64,000 nucleotides of DNA, from the NCBI GenBank assembly GCA_036936605.1, contig JAUPFV010000002.1:198671273-198735272 (forward strand). The letters are read 5' to 3'. The translations under genes and the position numbers were made by a program. Of the stretch, positions 1-10,956 are shown one piece after another. The notes below the pieces were generated by a model. The model was not told the origin of the DNA. It worked only from the letters and a program-made list of their open reading frames with translations, and made no database searches. The DNA is from Limnanthes douglasii subsp. nivea (lineage: Eukaryota; Streptophyta; Magnoliopsida; Brassicales; Limnanthaceae). Position 1 is the first letter of the stretch. Each line of letters opens with the position of its first letter.

Positions 1-213
1 AGATCATATAAAACAAATCAATGATAAAGAGTGATATATATTTTCAATAAGAGTACTGCTCATATATATACATGAATTATGGCTAGAACTAATTATGACT
101 CTAATCGATACAATCATCCCACTACCTTCACGCAGTAACTAGTGCAACCATTCATCTACCTTTATGTCTACAGTTACTTTACAATAAATAAATAAATACT
201 TTGATACCCCTCC
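1..213 (-). repeat. copia-1 3' LTR and polypurine tract
   Basis: This segment matches 5387-5580, and the match defines the LTR pair. On the minus strand a purine run, GGGAGGGG (about 200-210), sits just before the LTR as expected for a polypurine tract. The outer LTR end is at or beyond base 1, so the target-site duplication cannot be tested. Confidence 0.7.
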
Positions 214-766
214 CAAAGTTTGAGAGTGTAAATCAATGACTTCCAACTTGCTACAGAAAAAATCAAATTGATTTTTCCTGAGTGCTTTAGTAAATATGTC
301 TGCCAATTACATCTTTGTAGAAATATAGCTTGGACGAATTATCATGGCCGAAAGTTTTTCTCGAATTATATGAAAATCATATCAATGTGTTTAATATGTT
401 CGTGAAAAACTGGACTAGCCGCAATATGTAACTCCATTTGATCATCGTAAAGTTATGATGATGGTTTGTCCAAGTCGACCTTCAAATATTTAAGTATGTA
501 TCTCAACTATGTTAATTCTAAACAAGTATTCGGCATTGATCTATACTCTGCTTCTACAGATGATCGTGAAATATTAATATGTTTCTTTGATTTCCATTAT
601 ATGAGTGATAAGCCAAGAAAAACACAGTAGCTAGAAAGATATCGTCTTGACATACGATATTCACCCCAATTTGAATCACAAAAGAAAATAAGTGTCGGAT
701 TGTTTTCTGATAGAAAGAAGATACATTAAACTAGTGATTTTTTTATGTATCGAATGACATTTAATG

Positions 767-2600
767 CTACTTCCAAATGTAGCTTCCTGGTGCTCCCATA
801 AATTGACTCAGTGTACGCACTGAATACACAATATCAGGACTAGTCACTTTCAAATATATTAACTTGTCAACCATTCTCCGATATCGATTTGAATCATGAA
901 GTAGCTCACCGTCTTTATTGGTTAATTTCAACTTTTGATCTATTTGGACCTTATCGGGTTTTACTCTTAACAATTCTGTGTCTTGCAAAATGCATATTTT
1001 CTTTGATATATATATATATTCCTCTCTTAAATCGAGAAAATTTAGTACTTATAAAATATGTTAACTCATTGAGATCTTTCATGTGCAAATAAAATATCTG
1101 AATAAGAAAACAAATTTAGTACTTATAAAATATGTTAACTCATTGAGATCTTCTCTTATAAAATATTTGCACATGAAAGATCTCAATGAGTTAACATATT
1201 TTATAAGTACTAAATTTTCTCGATTTAAGAGAGGAATATATATATATATCAAATAAAATATGCATTTTGCAAGACACAAAATTGTTAAGAGTAAAACCCG
1301 ACAAGGTCCAAATAGATCAAAAATTAAAATTAACCAATAAAGACGGTGAGCTACTTCATGATTCAAATCGATATCGGAGAATGGTTGGCAAGTTAATATA
1401 TTTGAAAGTGACTAATCCTGATATTGTGTATTCAGTGCGTACATTGAGTCAATTTATGGGAGCACCAGGAAGCTACATTTGGAAGTCCCAATATATTTGA
1501 AAGTGACTAGTCCCAATATATTTTATAAGTACTAAATACTCATTGAGTAGATGATTCTTCAGCAATTTGTTTTCATGCAAGTCATTACTAGTCAATAAGA
1601 TATCATCAACATATATGAGAATAACAGTAAACTTGTTACCTTGCATATTAGTAAAAAATGAGTAATCCACTTTTGACTGCATATTGATCACTTCTAATAT
1701 TTTTTAGAGCAACAAATATGTAATTGGTCTAAAAGTATTCTTATGGATAGTAGTTTAATTGTTTAGTAGGAAAAAACGTAAATATTATTTTAGAGAGATA
1801 ATGTAAAGAGTTAAAGTCAAAAGTAATCATTCATCCCCCTTTTCAAGAAAAAAGTACATGTATTATAGGTGTGGTAAGTTTCATTGACACACATACATTT
1901 ATTCTATTAGATACTTCACTATATATTGTACTAAGTAAAGGAATATTTATTTCATATTGTATTTTAAGTTTTTCAAACTTATATCTTACTTAAAATCTTC
2001 CTTATACATTATTTACTTAATATTTTATCCTTCTAAACTGATTATTTTGGGGTTGGACTTGTTCCATCCTTATCTATTTTTAACTGTATATAACCTCCAT
2101 TTTTTATGATAATTAAAAAGAATGGAGAACCAATTTCAGGATGCTTATTTCAAATCGTAAATATATTTGTGAAGCCGACATACCAAATTCTCCCTTTGTC
2201 GGTAGAGACCATGAGGTTGAGTCATATATACCTCCTCATCTATATTTCTATGAACAAAGGAATCATGCACATCAAGTTTATGAATATACCAATTTTTGAA
2301 AGTTACAATCTTCAATAGACATCGAAGAGTACTGAGTTTAGTAGTTGGATAAAAAGTCTTTTAGTAGTCAATACCTTCAACTTGGGTGTAGCCTTTTGAC
2401 ACAAAACGGGATTTATATTGCTCTATTGTTCCATCAAAGTTTTATTTGATCTCATAAACCCAATAACATCAGATATGTTTGTGTCTCAGAGGAAGATGAA
2501 CCAACTGCCAGATGTTGGTATGTACAAGAGGCTGAAGTTCAGTAGATATAGCTTGACACCATAGTGGATTAGCATTTTCAAAATATGAAGGCTCTATTTA
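767..2600 (-). pseudogene. copia-1 reverse transcriptase / RNase H remnant
   Basis: Minus-strand fragments in several frames give copia RT and RNase H signatures. A fragment around 2440-2370 resembles the Y-K-S-R-F-V-S-K-G-Y-T-Q block. The catalytic Y-V-D-D is intact at 1613-1602, inside a fragment at 1691-1473. A fragment at 988-767 has the R-Y-R-R-M-V-x-K-L-I-Y-L and S-Q-F-M-x-A-P motifs near the RT/RNase H junction. The region between is shifted and interrupted and was rearranged by the inverted duplication at 769-1486. No intact product is possible. Confidence 0.8.
769..1486. repeat. Long inverted repeat, 322-bp arms, 74-bp loop
   Basis: Bases 769-1090 and 1165-1486 are reverse complements of exactly equal length (322 bp each), with about nine mismatches and no indel, roughly 97% identity. 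Both arms carry the same copia RNase H fragment, so it appears once on each strand. The 74-bp spacer (1091-1164) holds a third, direct copy of part of the left arm (TTAGTACTTATAAAATATG onward). Just outside the right arm, 1491-1513 repeats the block at 1398-1420. A transcript across this would fold into a long near-perfect hairpin. Confidence 0.93.
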
Positions 2601-3089
2601 TGCTGATAACAAAGCTAAGAAAGCATGTTGGTTAAAGGAAAATGTAAAACAAAGGTATGAGAGGAGAAGGAATACCTTTTAGATTGATGAGAACTTTATT
2701 GCGTTGAAGATTGATTGATCCTAATAGACATAGCGTAGTCTTGATGCGATGCAGGAGGCTGAATATGGTGGGTGAAATGAAAAACTGAGATATCACTGGG
2801 AACTGGAGGAGAAGGATATGTGATTGGGGGTGGTGATGAAGTGGAATATATTGGTGTAGCGGAAGATGATGACGAAGTAAGGATTAAGGGTGATGAATTC
2901 ATAGGTGATGAATTCACATGTGATTATAAATGACGTATTAGAGGTAATGGTTGAATGTGTGAGATTTATGGGATTTGATGGAGACAAAAGGGATAAAGGC
3001 TGAGGTTCTGAGTCATAGTATATAAGATTTGGCAATAGAACTGATGATGAGTTGGGTGTTTGATTGAAATATGATAAGTATGACTGGTT

Positions 3090-4161
3090 TATAAAAGGTA
3101 AGGTGGTCATCACGGCTTATGGAATTTATGTTTGGGATGAACATTAGTTAAATAGCATGCATAGCAAAAAACATGCAAGTGTGTAAGTGAGCAGGTCGAT
3201 TATATAAGACCTTGAATGGGGCTTTATTTGATATTAAAAGAGTAAGAATGCAGTTGATTAAATAACTGATTGTTAAAATACAACCCCTCAAACTTCAAGT
3301 GGAATATTTGATTGAAACATGAGAGAACGAGCAACATTTAAAACATGCTGATTTTTTCATTCGACAACTTCATTTTGTTGTGGGGTATAAACACATGAGT
3401 TTTGAAGGTCAATGTCTTCATTTAGAAAAAATATGAATAGGAAGATAATTCACTAGCATTATCAAGTCTTATTGTTTGAACATTTATTTGAAATTGGGGT
3501 TTGACGAATTGCATAAAATTAGTTAATAAGGATTGTTTTTCCGATTTATGGTTCATAAGAAAGGTCCATATGTATGCATCGAGTAAAATCGTTAATAATT
3601 ATAAGGAAATAACGTCAATTAGTATATGAAGAAAATTTGTGAGGGCCTGAGACATCACAATGTAATAAATAGAAAGGAAATTTTGTATTTATTGAGATTT
3701 TGGGAAAAGGAAAGTGTGTTTGCTTTACTTGTGGACAAATTGTACAATTATTTCCTAGATCTTTATGAATACATGCAAGCAAATGTGAAAGTAATTTAAA
3801 ACGATACAATGAATGATGGCCTAGGCATGCCATAGATAAGATGCCCGAGACACCAAACAGATAGTCTATTTATTTAAATGCATATAGTATAGACCACCAC
3901 GTTATCTACCCGAGCCAACCATCTTCCCTGAAACCAAGTCCTGCAAATAAAATAGTCTGGATAAAATATGATGCAATAACTATGATCTTTGGTGAGTTGG
4001 CTAGCTGAAATTAAATTTAAATTAAAGGTGTCGGTGTGAGTAATTTGTGCTACTGTACCATTTGGTAAATTAACATTGGTGGGGAAGGCTTGAGATGAGT
4101 TAAGAGTGATATTTGGTTCTTGTATCCAAAATTTAAGTACTTGTACTACTATAGTTAACAA
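3090..4161 (-). pseudogene. copia-1 protease/gag-pre-integrase and integrase remnant
   Basis: The fragment at 4161-3874 has the L-P-N-G-T ... N-L-I-S-A-S-Q-L pattern that precedes the gag-pre-integrase domain in copia polyproteins. The fragment at 3833-3615 has L-G-H-H-S-L followed by a C-x2-C zinc pair and the start of integrase. Further down, in a shifted frame, a Y-T-P-Q-Q-N-E integrase signature lies near 3390-3350. Frames change repeatedly and stops are frequent. Confidence 0.75.
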
Positions 4162-4429
4162 GCATAGTAGTAGATGGAATCATACCTGCAATATTTGCAT
4201 AGGTATCAACATTACCAAAATTATTGTGATTCAGTGCACTGATTGTTTGGGCTAATTGTTGTATTTGTTTGGAAATGAACCTTTGAATGATGCTAATAGT
4301 GTTGGTACTCAATAAGTCATGAGATTTTTTCGCATTCACCATAAGTTTATTGCCACGAACTGAAGATTGTTGTCCTCATAATTGTCTTGCCTTGTTATTG
4401 TTTTCATTTTTATTGGCATATATCCTATG

Positions 4430-5311
4430 TGTGACCCATCGTACCACAATGCATACAATGAAATATGAGAGTCTCGACATTAATCTATAGTATGTCCGGA
4501 TCTATTACAGTGGTTATATTTTTTTTCTTTTAAATTTCTTTATTTTCCCAAGACTGCGACTGCTATGGAGAAGTTTTCAATTGGCTTAAAAGATATCTAT
4601 TATTTCTTCTCTTCTTGGATTATCAAAGAATATATTTGGCGGATATTAGGAAGAGGTGACATCATCAACACATTGTACCTCACCGCCTTGTAAGAATCAT
4701 GCAAACCCATAAAAAATTGCATAAAAATATCTTATTCACTTTATTCGAGGTATGATTTTTGTTCATTGTAGGTCAGTGGAGAAAGATATGTCTCAGTCTC
4801 GTCCCAGAGTTCATTTATCTTGGTAATATATGTAGCTATTGTCATTGTGCCTTGTGATATGAGGGCCGTTGAGTTTTTGTACATGAAACATGGTTGGAGC
4901 ATTCTTTTGAGAGAATTGGTCGCCCAAGTCAACCTTTACTGCGTGCGCTTTCTTGGTATGGATAACCCCTTTAACAATATCTGATTCAACAACATAAGTT
5001 AGCCAAAAAAATATTATATTGTTGTATTGGTTCCATTGCTCAAATAGAAGATGTTCATTCTCCTGTGATGGTTTTTTGACATTGTTGTCGATGAAACCGC
5101 CCTTTTTTGCAGTGAGAGCATGACTAAATTCCTTGCTCCATGATTGATTATTGACGTCGTTTAGTTTGATGGGAACCAATACATGGCATGGTTGGTCTGA
5201 ATGATGAATGTAGAATGAATGTGAGGGGTTGATAGTTTTTGTATCCGATTCAGAACCCTTTGAGTTGGTGGTTTGGACCTCCGATTGGGATATGTAAGAA
5301 TCATCAGCCAT
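4430..5311 (-). pseudogene. copia-1 gag remnant
   Basis: The reading frame from ATG at 5311 encodes a copia gag N-terminus (H-P/H-S-D-x-P-x-H-V-L-V-P-I-K-L-N, then W-S-K and the A-L-T-A-K-K block). The homologous reading switches frame near 4865 and continues to about 4741. Around 4520-4430 a CCHC-like zinc knuckle can be read (C-N-R-S-G-H-T-I-D-x-C). At least one frameshift and several stops break it. This is the capsid part of the element, about half the length expected for an intact gag. Confidence 0.8.
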
Positions 5312-5369
5312 GGTGATTTGTTTATTTTTTTAAAATAAGAATTATGATAATCAAGAGAAATATGAACTT

Positions 5370-5580
5370 TTCTCTGATACTATATCAAATTCACACAAAA
5401 CAGAACAGTGATAAACAATAATATGTATTTTCAATAAGAATAATGCTCATATATATACATGGATTATAGCTAGAGCTAATTATGACTATAATTAATACAT
5501 GCATCCATTATCTTCACGCCTAAACTAGTACAACCATTCATTTAACTTAATGTCGACAGTTACTTTACAATAATTACAAA
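5370..5580 (-). repeat. copia-1 5' LTR and primer-binding site
   Basis: This is the LTR copy upstream of gag on the minus strand. Immediately inside it (5384-5370) the minus strand reads TAGTATCAGAGAA, a near match to the TGGTATCAGAGC initiator-Met tRNA primer site of plant copia elements. The outer boundary near 5580 is approximate, because the AT-rich flank gives no clear target duplication. Confidence 0.7.
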
Positions 5581-6270
5581 GGTATTTTAATATTGTCAAC
5601 TATTCAATATCCAAAAGAATCTTGGGAATTTATAACTTAGAAAATTTTGGATATTCTCTATCTAGTGGTATTAACGATCCCTTTAAATGAAGAATTTAAT
5701 CGTTAATTTTCAAAATATGAAGTGTTGTATCATTGTTAATTTAACTACTAATCGTAGCCCCCATTAAAAAGATTACAAACATCAAATTGTATGCTCTTAT
5801 ATATTTTTGAATTATTATTATATGGGTTTAATAAATTATACAAACAAATAGAAGTACTGTGATTTTCTTATTTTCACTTTATTATCCAAACAACACATTT
5901 TAATTTAAGAGGGAAGATCATTTTCGTCAATATTTAGACTATATGTCGCTCATTATAGAAGATTTGTTAGTCTCTATAAAAAAAATGTTAGACTTACTTT
6001 ATCTTTTATACATATAGGCGATACAAATATATATGCATCCAACGATCCACAAAAATAAATTATTCATAAATTGTTCAGTTTAACTAAAACCCCACATAAA
6101 AAAATCGTTTAACTAAATAATATACACAAAAAAACATCAACGTTTAGCTAAACAATCTAGTTAATAAAACAAATTCATACTTTGGAATATGTAGTTTATC
6201 AAAAAATAAAATTTTATATAATTATATTAAAAGATCTACTCACTGAACAATATATAGCACGCTAAACAAA

Positions 6271-6305
<35 letters not shown>

Positions 6306-7690
6306 ATATAAATGACTAATCATTTTTAAAAACGAACAAAAAATCAACTCACACTAACAAATGTAATAAATTATATAATAACAAAAAAACAACTTACGCT
6401 AACAAATTTGATTAATTATATAAATGGTTTTTATAACATTGTTGTTATGGATTTAAAATATGTATCTTGAAGGATTGTTTAAAATACTAAATACTCTAAA
6501 TAAAATGATATTGAAAAGGTCAACCTAGATAAAATATCATATATAATTTTTTATATTTTTAATAAAAAAAATTCACATTCGAACTCAAAAAGATTATCTC
6601 TTATCGCTGAAGAGAAGCTCGAGTTATGTAAGCTGTTTGCATTTACATGTAAAAAATTATTGAAGATCTTTGTATGCAAAAAGAACGCGGATCTTAATTA
6701 TCTGCAAAAAATTATAATTGAATAATCATGTTTATAATTGTTTTAAACAAACAACAATAGTATTTAGATCTAAATACAATAGTAGTAACAACAATAAAAT
6801 TCAATAAATAACAAATTCAAATATATTTTTATTGTCATGTAATATCTTTTAAAGTTTATCTAAACAAAACTATGACATATTTCGTATTTCATATTTGTCA
6901 TGCTCATATAAGACAAAATAAATGTTGTATGTTTCCATTGAAAAGTAGCAATAACGCAGGTAATATAAGTTTCAATAATGTAAAAATATTAAATATTAAA
7001 TTATTAAATATTATATATATATAAAAGAATTAAAAATATAAACCTTGTTAACAGTTGTTTCCGGTGCTTACCTTAAGATGGTGAATTTATAAACAATCTT
7101 GCGTGAACTATCCTTGAAAAGTTTGATCTTTTGCATCTTTGGCAGCATTTTGAAAACCTAGTTATATGGAAAGAGAAAATATAATATTTACAAAGGAAGG
7201 AGGACCATGCAAATAAAAGTAACATAGTTTAATTTGGTATCTGATAAACACACATCATATAACACAAATATTACATACTAGTTTAAGCTAACAACCAATA
7301 AGGAATTGGCACACCAAACTTTACAAATTTCAGGGAAAGTGTGTGTATCAATGAAATCAAAAGATAACAAACCTAGTAAAATTATAAAGTCCTCGATGTA
7401 ACATATTTTCATAGGGCACCAACCAGCCCGTTATTGGGTTTTCTTCTAATTTTGAAAAGATCAACTTATAAAACAAAAATAACAACTATGGACCGTGTTG
7501 TTTATCTAATAAAAAAATATTTCAAAAATTGCAAGAAATATTCTAAGTTTCTAATTAAATATGAAAAACTAAATAGAATTACATACAACGTATTCTTCAG
7601 GGAAATCAGATTTCATAGGTTTCAAAAATCTATTGTTCTACAGAAAAATATAAATAATAATAGGAATACAGGACGATATATGAGACAGAT
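5581..7690. other. AT-rich stretch without a recognisable gene
   Basis: I see no gene in about 2.1 kb. It is very AT-rich, with a TA microsatellite at about 6268-6312. One open frame at 7434-7694 (+) has lysine/isoleucine-rich composition and no recognisable motif. 7690-7800 may include a copia LTR end belonging to the copy that follows, but I cannot pair it with a second LTR. Confidence 0.6.
6268..6312. repeat. TA/AT dinucleotide microsatellite
   Basis: An almost pure run of TA dinucleotides with a single break. A shorter similar run lies at about 8104-8127. Confidence 0.9.
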
Positions 7691-7699
7691 ATAATTCCA

Positions 7700-8712
7700 T
7701 TTCGAATTAGTTGTCTAATATACTCTTATCTTAGACTTATATGTCTAGACTTCCTATTGTAGATTCTGTTATATACTCTATCTAATGCTGTTTGAGTATC
7801 ACTAAGTATTTATTTTGTTATATTTTTGTTAAAAGTGAATGGTATCTCCAGTAAGAGGTTTCTTAACCATTCAGCCTCTTTACCCGTTTTGGTCAACGTT
7901 ATGAACTCGACATTTATATTCAAATTGGATATATTTTTTTTTTTATCCCCACGAAATAACATATCCTGCAAATTTGAATACTCATCCGATAGTCGATTTG
8001 TTATCAGCTAGACTAATGATCCAACTTGCATCGGTGCATCCCTCAAGCATTCCAATCTTTCAAACTTGGATTAATTGTAAACTAACTTAATTTAATCACC
8101 GCTATATATATATATATATATATATATTCCTGCATAAAGTTGCATACATTAAGCTTAATATTGCACTAAAATATTCTAATTGAGCCATACATCTCCACTT
8201 ATTTTTTCAAGCTTTAAAATATGATCAAATGATGTTTGCGCTTCTTTGAATTTTAAATGTTTGAACTAAATCGTATCATTTCAATGTAATGGAATTAACT
8301 TAGGTAATAACTCCCACTATGTTTTAATACCTTATTTGTAAAGTATTGTCTAGTTCATTAAGATCTTTCATCTCAAAAATAGTCAACAAAAAACCTACTC
8401 ATTTCATTTATCCGGTTGATGGAATTAATTGATGTGAAAAAATCATCTAAATATAGACATACAATGACTATTATATCACTACTAACTTTAGTGTATAAAT
8501 ATTTGGCCATTGTATTATGTCTAAACCATAGGATACAACAGCATGATCAAACATTCCATGCCACTTCTTAGGTGCTTGTTTAAGAACATATAATGACTTA
8601 ACAAGTCTGCATACCTTATACTCATTCTCCGGAAGTACAAAACCCTAGGGATGTTCCATATAAACTTTTTCATCGAGACATTTATTTAGGAATATCGTTT
8701 TAACATCCATTT
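7700..8712 (-). pseudogene. copia-2 RT/RNase H part, 3' half of a split element
   Basis: The reverse strand reads through the copia RT: M-D-V-K-T at the 8712 edge, then E-K-V-Y-M-E, L-K-Q-A-P-K-x-W, an active-site version Y-L-D-D near 8440, the D-A-S-W block near 8020 and the K-E-A-E-W-L-R-N-L-L-L-E block at 7890-7830, which is the RNase H end. Stops and frameshifts occur. The reading breaks exactly at the left end of gypsy element A and resumes at 19106, so this is the downstream half of one element. Confidence 0.85.
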
Positions 8713-9052
8713 TGATGAGTCCGAATTCGGAATGCTCCCCGAAAGAGCAGACCAATGTAAATCTCTCCGTAAACCGGACAGACACTGAGAACTAAAATCG
8801 GACATGACTTTTGAACCGGACAGATGACTTCGAACACTGTGAGCTTAAGGCTGTTCGAACTATGACTAAAGTACTAAAAAACCTAAACACTTTCTGACTA
8901 AGCTACCTGCCCATCTGCTTAAAACTCATGGGTCTTTAAACATGACCCGGGTCCATTAAACATGACCCGAAAGCCCATAAGGGCCCAAGTATCATACTAT
9001 AAACTCCACTTGAAATTACTTGCCTACCCCCAGGCCATTTTTATCCACACCA
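8713..9052 (+). repeat. Element A 5' LTR, with internal 129-bp deletion
   Basis: Starts TGATGAG and ends CA. It aligns without gaps to the 3' LTR except that 129 bp are missing just after TATAAA (8998-9003). The missing part corresponds to about 18921-19049 of the 3' LTR, which holds the region downstream of the TATA box and a 10-bp tandem repeat. The break has AAA microhomology. The likely transcription start and most of R are gone. Confidence 0.93.
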
Positions 9053-9055
9053 AAT

Positions 9056-9072
9056 TGGCGACCACAGTGGGA
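9056..9072 (+). other. Element A primer-binding site
   Basis: TGGCGACCACAGTGGGA starts four bases after the 5' LTR. This is the usual place and style (TGGCG start) for the tRNA primer site of plant Ty3/gypsy elements. I did not assign the tRNA. Confidence 0.75.
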
Positions 9073-9125
9073 GGCGACGGTGCCTGAATCAAGTATTCGA
9101 AACCAAGCAAAGAATTTATGTCCGA

Positions 9126-10956
9126 ATGAATCCGGATAATCCAGATCTTCCACCAGCCTTGCTCGAAGTGGTGGAGGAGAATGATGAGTATACTGTCCAA
9201 GAGCGCGACAAATTAAAGCTTGAGATAGAAGCTCTGAGGGCTGAAAAGGCCAAGATGGGCATGAAAGAGAAATCCAAAGGGTCCGCTGCTCATCACACTG
9301 ACAACCCTCGAGAACCTGAGGCTTCGAAAACTCATGTGAGCACAAAGAAGACACATGCCAGCTCTAAAAAGTCTCACCGGTCCAAGCATGTGGAGAGTTC
9401 TGAATCGAGTTCAGAGTCTTCAGACAGCTCTTCGGACAGTGAGGGAAATGAAAAATCCTTGTCCTCCAGCAGTGATGAGGGTCGAACCAAGAAGAAACAA
9501 AAGCAAGTTAAGAAATATTCCAGAAAGAGATCACCATGGAAGAATGAAAAGGCATATTGGAAAAGGATCATCTCACAACCGGAGGCATGTAGATCGGATG
9601 CTGATGGATCCTTTTGCCTTCCATGATGAGCCAGGTATCTTTGCAACTCCTAATGAGAATACTGTGTTCAGTCGTGGAAGGAATTGGAGGCAATCTCCAT
9701 TGTCTTCTAAAATTCTATCCGGGAACCTCCCCAAGAGGTTTGACAGCACCAAGATGGAGAAGTACGATTGCAGTACTGATCCGGACAATCATCTGGAGCA
9801 ATTCAAGAACTTTATGATGAACTTTGATGATGATGATAAACTACTCTGTAGGGCATTCTCCCAATCCTTCGCGGGGAGTGCTCTGAAGTGGTACAACAGC
9901 CTGCCTCAGGGTTGTATCAGAGACTTTGATACTTTTTGGGTGGCCTTTTGAAGGCAGTTTGTGGGGAGTAAGGAGCTGAAGGGTAATGGAGATACCATAA
10001 TCCATTGTGCCCAAGAGCCAAATGAGTCGTTAAAGGAGTACATAAGTCTTTTTGTGAACACAAAAAACGGGTTGGCTGATTGCTTCGAACAGGTGGCAAT
10101 AGCATCCCTAAGACAAGGTTTGAACCCAGGCAACCTAGCTGATTCGGTGACCAGGAAGAAAGCCATGACCTGGGGGGGATTGCTAAACCAAGTTGGCAAG
10201 CAAATAAATGTTGATGAAACAAAAAAGACCGGGGTGCACAGACAGGTGAGATCCACCCCGGTGGCACTAACTCCTAATCAAAACCAATCCGGGAATAAAG
10301 CCAGAGAAACCGGAGAGGGGCATGGTAGGGGAAAAGCTCAGTCTCAACCAGCTGCTCCTACTCAAAGTCAACAGTCTAGAAACAAAAGAGGACCATGGGT
10401 CCAACCGGAGTGGTTTGCAGAACTCAAAAAAAGTGTGGCAACCATTTTCGATAAAACAAAAGATGAGGTACACTACCGGAGACCAGCAACCTTGCAGTCT
10501 CCCCGAGAGCATCGTAACAACTCCTTTTGCCAATACCACAATGATATTGGCCATACCACTGATGATTGCATAGCATTGAAACAAGAGGTACAAAACTTGA
10601 TTGAAAGGGTAAAGTTGGGTGCATACGTTAAAAGAAGAGGAGGCAACAGGCCTGACAACACTCACCGGGCTGGTCCGGGTAATGCTGCCCCTGAGGGGGC
10701 TATGGTAATAGTTGAAAGGTTTGACGTGGAATCTGAATACTTGGATCCTGATCCAACACGAAACAGAGTGGGTGCTATAGAGGAGCGTTCTAGATCGGTC
10801 TCCGGGCTCATTAAATTCTTCGAGTCACTGACAATTTTCGGAGGGGACACTATGACAGCTCCTACTACTTCTTCAAGAAAAAGGCATGTTCATAATTTAG
10901 CCTCCCAGCTAGAAGGAGGCATGACCTCTTATCAATCACCAAATTCATTCCCATTC
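9126..10956 (+). pseudogene. Element A gag
   Basis: From ATG 9126 the product begins with a charged region (E/K-rich helix, then a Ser/Asp/Glu-rich stretch and a Lys/Arg cluster). The frame then shifts near 9560-9610. In the new frame the capsid core is read (Y-D-C-S-T-D-P-D-N-H-L-E-Q-F, then L-K-W-Y-N-S-L-P). It is interrupted by TGA at 9949-9951 and resumes in the same frame from 9952. Near 10530-10570 there is C-x2-H-x4-G-H-x4-C, a zinc-knuckle-like motif typical of Tat gags. This would be the nucleocapsid/capsid precursor. One frameshift and one stop make it a pseudogene. Confidence 0.9.

Larger units (their letters stand above)
1..5580 (-). mobile_element. Degenerate Ty1/copia retrotransposon (copia-1), antisense
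   Basis: On the minus strand the order is 5' LTR (5387-5580), primer site, gag (from 5311), zinc knuckle, gag-pre-integrase, integrase, reverse transcriptase/RNase H, polypurine tract and 3' LTR (1 to about 196). This is the Ty1/copia order, with integrase before RT. Every domain is broken by stops and frameshifts, so the copy is dead. The two LTRs share long stretches (for example around TTTTCAATAAGA and the TTACTTTACAATAA block) but differ at many positions. The 3' LTR may continue beyond the left window edge. Confidence 0.85.

Noticed and set aside
889..1092. Plus-strand frame 889-1092 and minus-strand frame 1366-1079 as a pair of related small genes
   Set aside because: Both are antisense readings of the same copia RNase H fragment, duplicated by the inverted repeat.
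7434..7694. 86-codon open frame on the plus strand
   Set aside because: Composition follows local AT bias (Lys/Ile/Asn/Tyr), no motif, no intron support.
8712..8735. CTGATGAG at LTR starts resembles a hammerhead ribozyme core (CUGAUGAG)
   Set aside because: After the potential stem II none of the three LTRs has the required GAAA, and no matching stem I/III with a cleavage triplet was found. TGATGAG is more simply the LTR end.
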